Part shown: piece after piece, positions 52,524-58,836 of the stretch | Numbering within the stretch: the first letter of the stretch is position 1 | Layout of the letters: each line of letters begins with the position of its first letter | DNA from: JBHJGU01 sp050331475 | Lineage (GTDB): Bacteria > Pseudomonadota > Alphaproteobacteria > Caulobacterales > Maricaulaceae | DNA: 58,836 nucleotides | Assembly (NCBI GenBank): GCA_050331475.1 | Contig: JBHJGU010000140.1 | Span: forward strand, 1-58,836 | Direction: 5' to 3' | Made by a program: the position numbers and the translations under genes | Notes under the pieces: model-generated | Seen by the model: the letters and a program-made list of their open reading frames with translations, nothing else | Database searches by the model: none | Told to the model about the DNA's origin: nothing

Positions 52524-53131
52524 GGCGTGGAGACCCCCCGGCCCGGCTTGACGTCCACCAAGCTCACACCCTGCTCCGCAGTGCGCGCGACCTGGGCGCC
52601 GACGTCTTGGCGTTTGACGCCCTCGCGCTCACGCAAGGTGAGCACCACCGCGCCAATCATGGCCACCAACAACACCAGCCCAGCGGCTTGGAAAACGAAA
52701 ACATAGTCGTCATAGAGCACCGCCCCTAAGGCGGCGATATTGCTCACCGACTCCGCGTCCGCAGGAACCGGGTGGGGCGTGACCTCCCGGCCTTGCACCC
52801 AGGTCGCACCCACCAGCGCAAGCTCGACGGCGAGTAGTCCCGCCACCAGCACGCCCAGCGGAAGGTAGTTGAGAAAACCTTGCCGCAGCGAGACGAAATC
52901 GACGTCCAACATCATGACGACAAACAGGAATAAGACCGCCACCGCGCCCACGTAAACCATCACCAACAGCATGGCCAGATACTCCGCGCCGAGGATGACG
53001 AACAGACCCGCCGTGGAGAAAAACGTCAGGATCAAAAACATCACCGAGTGCACGGGATTGCGCGCGGAGACGACCCCGAACGCCGCCCCGACCGTGATCC
53101 CTGCGAGCACGTAGAACGTCACCGCCAGCAT
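52520..53131 (-). CDS. nuoJ: NADH-quinone oxidoreductase subunit J
   Basis: A 203-residue membrane subunit with five helices. Seen: AARNPVHSV-type SARNPVHSVMFLILTFFSTAGLFVILGAEYLAMLLVMVYVGAVAVLFLFVVMML, the conserved pi-bulge helix of NuoJ, and a last helix followed by a soluble tail rich in Arg, Val and Gly. It lies 41 bp after nuoI and overlaps nuoK by 4 bp. Confidence 0.96.
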   Translation of the reverse strand: MLAVTFYVLAGITVGAAFGVVSARNPVHSVMFLILTFFSTAGLFVILGAEYLAMLLVMVYVGAVAVLFLFVVMMLDVDFVSLRQGFLNYLPLGVLVAGLLAVELALVGATWVQGREVTPHPVPADAESVSNIAALGAVLYDDYVFVFQAAGLVLLVAMIGAVVLTLREREGVKRQDVGAQVARTAEQGVSLVDVKPGRGVSTP

Positions 53132-53172
53132 AATCGCTTGCCTTTTCGCTTAGCGCCCCGAGCCTGCCCCGG

Positions 53173-53661
53173 CTATCGATAGGGCGCGTCGAGTTCCAGA
53201 TTGCGCGCGATTTCGCGCTCCCACCGATCGCCGTTCGCGAGCAGGCGGTCCTTGTCATAGTAGAGTTCTTCGCGCGTTTCGGCGGCGAACTCGAAATTCG
53301 GCCCCTCCACGATCGCATCCACCGGGCACGCCTCCTGGCAGAACCCACAGTAAATGCACTTCACCATATCGATGTCATAGCGGGTCGTGCGCCGCGATCC
53401 GTCCGCACGCGGCTCGGCCTCGATCGTAATCGCTTGGGCGGGGCAGATCGCTTCGCAGAGCTTGCACGCAATGCAGCGCTCTTCCCCATTGGGATAGCGC
53501 CGCAAGGCATGCTCGCCACGAAAGCGGGGGCTGAGCGGCCCCTTTTCGAAGGGGTAGTTCACGGTGGCCTTGCGGCGACCGAGATAGCGCAGCGCCAGTT
53601 TGAACGCGCCAAAGAAATCCAAGAGCGCCGCGCCGCGCAGCGCTTGAGCGATCCGCGTCAT
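53173..53661 (-). CDS. nuoI: NADH-quinone oxidoreductase subunit I
   Basis: The 162-residue peripheral-arm subunit carrying two 4Fe-4S clusters (N6a and N6b): CIACKLCEAICPAQAI and CIYCGFCQEACPVDAI. It also has the N-terminal LRYLGRRKATVNYPFEKGPLSPRFRGEHALRRY segment and the C-terminal YDKDRLLANGDRWE. All eight Cys ligands are present. It passes electrons from NuoG toward the quinone site. Confidence 0.98.
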   Translation of the reverse strand: MTRIAQALRGAALLDFFGAFKLALRYLGRRKATVNYPFEKGPLSPRFRGEHALRRYPNGEERCIACKLCEAICPAQAITIEAEPRADGSRRTTRYDIDMVKCIYCGFCQEACPVDAIVEGPNFEFAAETREELYYDKDRLLANGDRWEREIARNLELDAPYR

Positions 53662-53670
53662 GCTTGCCTC

Positions 53671-54708
53671 CTAGTCCATCACAAAGGTCGCCCATCCGCC
53701 CACGAGCACGACGCCCGCAAGGCTGGTGGGCAGGAAGATTTTCCAACCGAGCCGCATGAGCTGGTCATAGCGGTAGCGCGGCACGATCGCCTTCACCATC
53801 GCGAACAGAAAGAACAATGCGGCGCACTTGAGCGCGAACCAAAACACCGGCGGCGCCCAGGTCAGGGGTGCGATCTCGACGGGCGGATGCCAGCCGCCTA
53901 AGAACAGCACCGTCATCATGGCGCACATCAGAACGATGTTGAGATACTCACCAATCATAAATAACAGATAGGGCGTGGACGAATACTCCACTTGATAGCC
54001 CGCGACCAGTTCGGACTCGGCTTCAGGTAAATCAAACGGCGGCCGATTGGTTTCCGCTAAAGCCGAGATGAAGAAGATCACGAACATCGGGAACAGAACC
54101 AGCGTGATCGGCGAAAACGCCACCCCGTGCCAGTTCCAGATCCCGCCCGCTTGCGCCTCGACAATGTCGGTGAGCCGTAACGAACCCACCAAGAGCAAAA
54201 CCGTAATAATGACAAAGCCGATAGAGACCTCATAGGACACCATCTGCGCCGCCGACCGGAGGCTGCCGAGAAACGGATATTTCGAGTTTGACGCCCAGCC
54301 GCCGACAATGATGCCGTAAACCCCCAAAGACGAGACGGCGAACAGATAAAGAATGCCGACATTGAGGTCGGCGATCACCCAGCCCGGCGCCACCGGCACC
54401 ACCGCCCAGCCCACAAAGGCGAGCACAAAGGTCAATAGCGGGGCGATGAGGAACAACACCTTGTCCGCGCCCACGGGCACGACGATTTCCTTGAGCACAA
54501 ACTTAAAGAAGTCGGCGAAGGACTGCAGCAGCCCAAATGGCCCCACCACATTGGGGCCTTTGCGCATCTGCACCGCCGCCCAAATCTTCCGATCCGCGTA
54601 GAGCACGTAGGCGAGTGACAAAAGCAGCGCGACCATAAAGGCCAGGATTTGCCCCACGCTGAGCAAGAAGCCCGTCACTAAGCCGTGGTTTTCGATGAAA
54701 CCGCTCAT
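53671..54708 (-). CDS. nuoH: NADH-quinone oxidoreductase subunit H
   Basis: The 345-residue membrane subunit forming the quinone-binding chamber with NuoB and NuoD. Start at MSGFIENHGLVTG, four bases after the nuoG stop; the open frame to 54999 runs through nuoG and is rejected. Signatures: YADRKIWAAVQMRKGPNVVGPFGLLQSFADFFKFVLKE, GGWASNSKYPFLGSLRSAAQMVSYEVSIG, FFISALAETNRPPFDLPEAESELVAGYQVEYSS and PRYRYDQLMRLGWKIFLP. Confidence 0.97.
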   Translation of the reverse strand: MSGFIENHGLVTGFLLSVGQILAFMVALLLSLAYVLYADRKIWAAVQMRKGPNVVGPFGLLQSFADFFKFVLKEIVVPVGADKVLFLIAPLLTFVLAFVGWAVVPVAPGWVIADLNVGILYLFAVSSLGVYGIIVGGWASNSKYPFLGSLRSAAQMVSYEVSIGFVIITVLLLVGSLRLTDIVEAQAGGIWNWHGVAFSPITLVLFPMFVIFFISALAETNRPPFDLPEAESELVAGYQVEYSSTPYLLFMIGEYLNIVLMCAMMTVLFLGGWHPPVEIAPLTWAPPVFWFALKCAALFFLFAMVKAIVPRYRYDQLMRLGWKIFLPTSLAGVVLVGGWATFVMD

Positions 54709-54712
54709 CGCC

Positions 54713-56851
54713 CTACTCCGCGGCCTGGGCGGGCGCGACCGCCGGAGGATTGTCCGCCAAAACCGCGCATTCGGCCATGATCTTGGAGGCGCGCGCGATC
54801 GGATTGGTGAGATGGAACCGGGTGATGGGCGAGCGGAACGGCGCTTCCGACACCGCACCCTCGGCGCCCAGCACGGCGGGGTCGAAGCCGACCGCGCCCG
54901 CAGGCCCCGGCGCGTCGTCGAGGCTCGAGAAACTCTCCCGATCGTCGAACAACCGCAGACGCAAGGCCTCAAGGTTGTCATAGGGTAGGGTCCGGCCAAT
55001 GCGTTCCGAAAGCGCGCGCAGGATCGCCCAATCCTCTTTCGCCTCGCCCTTGGGGAACACCGCCCGCTCGGCGGCCTGCACCCGACCTTCCGTGTTCACA
55101 TAAAGCCCCGGCTTCTCGGTGTAGGCCGCCCCAGGCAGGATCACATCCGCGATCTGGGCGCCCCGGTCCCCGTGGTGGCCTTGATAAATCACGAAGGCGT
55201 CCTTGAGATCGGAGAGGTCATACTCGTCCACGCCCAGCAGGTAGACCGTGCGGATCGCGCCTTCGCGGGCGCCGTCAAGCACGGCTTGGGTGTCCCGCCC
55301 CTCCCCGGTCGGAAGGAAGCCCAAATCCAACGCCCCAACCCGGGCCGCCGCGCGATGAAGCACATTCCAGCCGCACCAATCCGAAGCGCCCACCGCGCCG
55401 ATATCACCAGCCAAGCGCGCCAGCTTAGCCAGCACGGTGCGCGCGTCCGCACGCTCGAACACCGCCTCGCCCAGGATCAGCATAGGGTGTTGGGCTTGGT
55501 CCAAGACCGCGCGGAAGTCCTGTTGACCGTTCAACAGCGCGTCAAGCGCGTCCGGCCCTTCGCCGATCTGAGCGACTGGATAGGTCAGGTCCGCGGTCTC
55601 GCCCACCGCGCCGATCGCCAAATCCCGATGCAGCCAGGCTTTGCGCAGCCGCGCATTCAAGACCGGCGCTTCGCGGCGCGGATTGGTCCCCACCAAGAGA
55701 CAGGCGTCCGCGTCTTCGACCCCGTAAAGGGTGGTGTTGAACAGATAGCTCGCCCGGGCCGCCGGCGTTCCGTCCGCGGCCAGGCCTAACACCGAGCCGG
55801 GCGGGCGGGCGTCCACATGGGGCGTGCCGATCGCGCGCATCAGATCACCCAACGCCTTCAGGCTTTCCGCGTCGCACAGATCGCCCGCCAGCGCAGCGAT
55901 CGCCTCAGCCGGGGCGCTCAGCGCATTGGCGGCTTTATCCAGCGCCTCGCTCCAACTTGCCGGGCGCAGCGCGCCGTTCTCGCGCACATAGGGCCGATCC
56001 AGGCGTTGGCGCTTTAACCCATCCCAGACAAAGCGGGTCTTATCCGAGATCCATTCCTCGTTAATCGCCTCATTGACCCGAGGCATGATGCGCATGACTT
56101 CCGGGCCGCGCGCATCCACCCGGATGCTGGAGCCCAGCGCATCCATCACGTCCACCGTCTCGGTTTTCTTGAGCTCCCAAGGCCGAGCGTTGAAGGCGTA
56201 AGGCTTGGAGGTCAGCGCGCCCACCGGGCACAGATCAATCACATTGCCCGACAGCTCTGAGGTCATGGAGGCTTCGAGATAGGTGGTGATCTCCATATCC
56301 TCGCCCCGCCCGATGGCGCCCAACTCCTCGACCCCGGCGACTTCCGCAGCGAACCGCACACAGCGGGTGCATTGAATGCACCGGGTCATGATCGTTTTGA
56401 TCAACGGCCCCATATGCTTGTCTTCGACCGCGCGCTTGTTCTCCTCATAGCGGGAGTGAGAGCGGCCATAAAATAACGCCTGGTCCTGCAGATCGCATTC
56501 CCCGCCCTGATCGCAAATCGGACAATCGAGCGGATGGTTGATCAGCAAGAACTCCATCACCCCTTCGCGGGCTTTTTTCACCGTTTCGGAATTGGTGCGG
56601 ATTTGCGCGGGGCTGCCATCCCGGTTCGGCCGCAAATCGCGCACGGACAGGGCGCAGCTCGCTTGCGGCTTAGGCGCGCCGACCCACTCCACCAAGCACA
56701 TACGGCAATTGCCCGCGATCGAGAGACGCTCGTGATAGCAAAACCGCGGGATTTCCGCGCCCGCCGCCTCACACGCCTGCAACAGGGTGTAGGTCCCGGG
56801 AACTTCGATTTCTTCGCCGTCAATAACCAGCTTGCGCAAGTCTTCGCTCAT
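54713..56851 (-). CDS. nuoG: NADH-quinone oxidoreductase subunit G
   Basis: The 712-residue large peripheral subunit. The N-terminal part binds a 2Fe-2S cluster (FCYHERLSIAGNCRMCLVEW), then N5/N4 4Fe-4S clusters (CPICDQGGECDLQDQ and CIQCTRCVRFAAEV). The rest is a molybdopterin-oxidoreductase-like domain without cofactor, including LCPVGALTSKPYAFNARPWEL. The extra N7-cluster motif of E. coli-type enzymes is not obvious, consistent with the shorter alphaproteobacterial/mitochondrial form. Starts with an ATG overlapping the stop of the small membrane protein upstream. Confidence 0.97.
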   Translation of the reverse strand: MSEDLRKLVIDGEEIEVPGTYTLLQACEAAGAEIPRFCYHERLSIAGNCRMCLVEWVGAPKPQASCALSVRDLRPNRDGSPAQIRTNSETVKKAREGVMEFLLINHPLDCPICDQGGECDLQDQALFYGRSHSRYEENKRAVEDKHMGPLIKTIMTRCIQCTRCVRFAAEVAGVEELGAIGRGEDMEITTYLEASMTSELSGNVIDLCPVGALTSKPYAFNARPWELKKTETVDVMDALGSSIRVDARGPEVMRIMPRVNEAINEEWISDKTRFVWDGLKRQRLDRPYVRENGALRPASWSEALDKAANALSAPAEAIAALAGDLCDAESLKALGDLMRAIGTPHVDARPPGSVLGLAADGTPAARASYLFNTTLYGVEDADACLLVGTNPRREAPVLNARLRKAWLHRDLAIGAVGETADLTYPVAQIGEGPDALDALLNGQQDFRAVLDQAQHPMLILGEAVFERADARTVLAKLARLAGDIGAVGASDWCGWNVLHRAAARVGALDLGFLPTGEGRDTQAVLDGAREGAIRTVYLLGVDEYDLSDLKDAFVIYQGHHGDRGAQIADVILPGAAYTEKPGLYVNTEGRVQAAERAVFPKGEAKEDWAILRALSERIGRTLPYDNLEALRLRLFDDRESFSSLDDAPGPAGAVGFDPAVLGAEGAVSEAPFRSPITRFHLTNPIARASKIMAECAVLADNPPAVAPAQAAE

Positions 56852-57093
56852 AAGCCCGCCTCCGTCGTGCCGGCTGGGGCGGTTGTTTCCTGACGTTTAG
56901 CCTTACGCAGCAAGTTCAAGCCCATGAAAATGTTGACGATCCCAATCACTTGCAGGGCGTGCGCCATCATTCGCAACGCGAGATCTTCTGGGCCGAGCGC
57001 GTTAAACAGCAAGACAAGCCCTAACGTGGTGCAGCCCAGCGCAAGGCCGAGAACCACGCCGGCTAATCTTTTCGTTTTTTTCGCCTCGGACAT
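56848..57093 (-). CDS. Small two-span membrane protein inside the nuo operon
   Basis: An 81-residue protein with two hydrophobic segments (about 9-31, AGVVLGLALGCTTLGLVLLFNAL, and about 41-62, MMAHALQVIGIVNIFMGLNLLR) and Lys-rich ends. It starts 4 bases after the nuoF stop and overlaps nuoG by 4 bases (ATGA), so it is translated with complex I. No catalytic motif is seen and no family is recognised. It could be an accessory or assembly factor, or have no role in complex I; its tight embedding favours a link, which is inference. Confidence 0.8.
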   Translation of the reverse strand: MSEAKKTKRLAGVVLGLALGCTTLGLVLLFNALGPEDLALRMMAHALQVIGIVNIFMGLNLLRKAKRQETTAPAGTTEAGL

Positions 57094-57097
57094 CGGT

Positions 57098-58405
57098 TTA
57101 CTCCGCCGCCTGCGCGGGAACCGCTACATGCGGCTTTCCGGCGCGATATTGGGTGATTCGGTCTTCTATCTCGTGGCGGAAGTGCCGAATTAAGCCTTGA
57201 ACCGGCCAGGCCGCCGCATCGCCGAGCGCGCAAATCGTGTGGCCCTCCACCTGACCCGCCACGTCCAGAAGATCGTCGATTTCCGACATCTCGGCCTTGC
57301 CCTCGGCCATGCGGGTGAGCACCCGCCACATCCAGCCCGTGCCTTCGCGGCAGGGCGTGCACTGCCCGCAGCTTTCATGCTTATAGAAATATGAAATCCG
57401 CGCGATCGCGCGCACCACGTCGGTGGATTTGTCCATGACGATCACGGCGGCGGTGCCCAGCCCGGATTTGTGTTCTTTCAGCGCATCGAAATCCATCAAC
57501 ACGTCGTCGCAAATCTCTTTGGGCAAAAGCGGCACCGAAGACCCGCCCGGGATCACCGCTTTGAGGTTCTCCCACCCCCCGCGGACCCCGCCCGCATGGG
57601 TCTCGATCAGCTCTTTGAGCGGAACGGACATCGCCTCTTCCACTTTGCACGGACGGTTCACATGGCCGGACAGGCAGAAGACCTTGGTGCCCGCGTTATT
57701 GGTCCGCCCAATGCTGGCGAACCAACCCGCGCCGCGGCGCAGAATCGTCGGCGCCACAGCGATGGACTCCACATTGTTCACCGTGGTCGGGCAGCCATAG
57801 AGCCCCGCATTGGCGGGAAAGGGCGGTTTCAGCCGCGGTTGACCCTTTTTGCCCTCCAGGCTTTCCAGAAGCGCCGTTTCTTCGCCGCAAATATAAGCGC
57901 CCGCGCCATGGTGGACGTAGCAATCAAAACCCCAACCCGACCCGCACGCATTCTTGCCGATCAACCCCGCGGCGTAGGCCTCATCGATAGCGGCCTGTAA
58001 GCGCACCCGCTCATCAACGTATTCGCCGCGCAAATAAATGTAACAGGCGTGAGCCTGCATGGCGAAGCTTGCGATGAGGCAGCCTTCGATCAGCAAATGC
58101 GGATCGTGACGCATCATGTCGCGATCTTTGCACGTGCCCGGTTCGGACTCATCGGCGTTGACCACTAGATAATGCGGCCGCTCGCGCACCTCCTTGGGCA
58201 TGAACGACCATTTCAGCCCGGTGGGGAAGCCCGCCCCGCCCCGGCCGCGCAGGCCGCTGGCCTTGATCTGTTCGATGACCCAATCCCGGCCCAGCGCCAT
58301 TAAATCGGCGGTGGAATTCCATGCGCCGCGCTGTTTAGCGGCCTCTAACCGCCAATCGTACCGGCCATAGAGATTGGTGAAAATGCGGTCGCTGTCGGCG
58401 AGCAT
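57098..58405 (-). CDS. nuoF: NADH-quinone oxidoreductase subunit F
   Basis: The 435-residue NADH-oxidising subunit with FMN and cluster N3. Seen: GLRGRGGAGFPTGLKWSFMP (NADH/FMN site), VNADESEPGTCKDRDMM, GAGAYICGEETALLESLEGKKGQPRLKPPFPA (FMN-binding), and ESCGQCTPCREGTGWMW plus the later TICALGDAAAWPVQG Cys for the 4Fe-4S cluster. Its ATG shares one base with the thioesterase stop (TGATG). Confidence 0.98.
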   Translation of the reverse strand: MLADSDRIFTNLYGRYDWRLEAAKQRGAWNSTADLMALGRDWVIEQIKASGLRGRGGAGFPTGLKWSFMPKEVRERPHYLVVNADESEPGTCKDRDMMRHDPHLLIEGCLIASFAMQAHACYIYLRGEYVDERVRLQAAIDEAYAAGLIGKNACGSGWGFDCYVHHGAGAYICGEETALLESLEGKKGQPRLKPPFPANAGLYGCPTTVNNVESIAVAPTILRRGAGWFASIGRTNNAGTKVFCLSGHVNRPCKVEEAMSVPLKELIETHAGGVRGGWENLKAVIPGGSSVPLLPKEICDDVLMDFDALKEHKSGLGTAAVIVMDKSTDVVRAIARISYFYKHESCGQCTPCREGTGWMWRVLTRMAEGKAEMSEIDDLLDVAGQVEGHTICALGDAAAWPVQGLIRHFRHEIEDRITQYRAGKPHVAVPAQAAE

Positions 58406-58833
58406 CAGCCTTGGCTCCCTTTGCCGAAATCTAAAAGCCGCGCGGTCTGGATCGCCCGCGCGATTAGGGTCCCTGTCTTGTCGCGGATTTCAGCGCTTGT
58501 GTAGGCGATGGTTCCGCCGATCCGATCCGCAGTCGCGCGAACCTGCAACCGACCGCCGGGCGCAGCGGGCGCGTAAAACGTGGTGTGAATATCGGTGGTG
58601 GAGGGAAACTTTTTCGCCTTCGTCATGGCCATGACCAGCGGCCCCATGGTGTCGTCGACCATGGCGGTGAGAAACCCGCCCTGAACCACGCCGCCAGGGT
58701 TCAGAAACCGCGGGTCCGCTTCGAACGAGGGCTCCAACACCCCCGCTTCCGCGTCGACCGCCTCAAACCGCCCGCCCAGCAGCACAAAAGACGCTGGCGG
58801 CGGAAAATCGAACAGAGACAGCGCCTCGCTCAT
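58405..58833 (-). CDS. PaaI-like hotdog-fold thioesterase
   Basis: A 142-residue protein with the 4HBT/PaaI signature NPGGVVQGGFLTAMVDDTMG at about residues 45-64, followed by the strands TTDIHTTFYAPAAPGGRLQVRATADRIGG and TSAEIRDKTGTLIARAIQTARLL. The Asp in the first block is the likely catalytic residue in this family. It probably hydrolyses an acyl-CoA; the substrate cannot be told. It lies directly upstream of nuoF, overlapping by one base, and is therefore cotranscribed with complex I genes; nuoE and the earlier nuo genes should lie to the right of the window. Confidence 0.85.
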   Translation of the reverse strand: MSEALSLFDFPPPASFVLLGGRFEAVDAEAGVLEPSFEADPRFLNPGGVVQGGFLTAMVDDTMGPLVMAMTKAKKFPSTTDIHTTFYAPAAPGGRLQVRATADRIGGTIAYTSAEIRDKTGTLIARAIQTARLLDFGKGSQG

Positions 58834-58836
58834 CTG

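Overview
The window looks like a chromosomal core segment of a GC-rich alphaproteobacterium. Evidence for this is the gene order (tpiA-secG-pyrG-eno-ftsB/divIC-pdhA; ppiD-trpE and trpGDC-lexA-comEC-gltX-gltA; rpsB-tsf-pyrH-frr-uppS-cdsA-dxr-rseP-bamA-skp-lpxD-fabZ-lpxA-lpxI-lpxB; nuo-birA-coaX-rnj-mce-DUF1467-proS-lol-dnaE), the short editing-domain-free ProS, a DUF1467 protein, and a GAAC-N7-GAAC type SOS box in front of lexA. The genus cannot be fixed from the sequence alone; the layout is closest to what I know of Caulobacterales and relatives. No tRNA, rRNA, CRISPR array, insertion sequence or prophage was seen. No gene-free stretch reaches 300 bp; the longest is the 288 bp between proS and the DUF1467 gene.

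Region 1 (1-7888, minus strand): central carbon, cell-division and secretion genes read leftward from tpiA through a receiver-domain protein, secG, pyrG, an FkbM-type methyltransferase, rpmF, eno and divIC to pdhA, which is cut by the window edge. The methyltransferase plus rpmF sit where kdsA is usually found in this neighbourhood. Region 2 (8036-20963, mainly plus strand): ppiD-trpE, trpGDC, lexA, gltX and gltA, with a divergent polysaccharide deacetylase and comEC on the opposite strand. All three convergent junctions (trpE, lexA and gltA against their neighbours) overlap at the stop codons.

Region 3 (20960-35905, minus strand): a long envelope-biogenesis block. It starts at a promoter and a structured leader in front of rpsB, continues through translation factors and isoprenoid/phospholipid genes, and ends with outer-membrane assembly and lipid A genes. 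lpxI carries an apparent one-base deletion in a G8 tract that separates its glycine-rich N-terminus from the rest. Region 4 (35917-47287, minus strand): dnaE with a possible 35-residue membrane peptide upstream, lolD and its permease, proS, DUF1467, mce, rnj, coaX and birA. A candidate small RNA with a very strong terminator lies between DUF1467 and proS. Region 5 (47289-58833, minus strand): respiratory complex I genes nuoF to nuoN, with two extra genes: an 81-residue membrane protein between nuoF and nuoG, and a PaaI-like thioesterase just upstream of nuoF.

The window is mostly housekeeping. The parts most worth a second look are small: the lpxI frameshift, the candidate sRNA, the rpsB leader, the peptide and phased octamer array before dnaE, the receiver domain with Glu at the phosphorylation site, the RNase J with a substituted metal-binding His, and the extra genes inside the nuo cluster.
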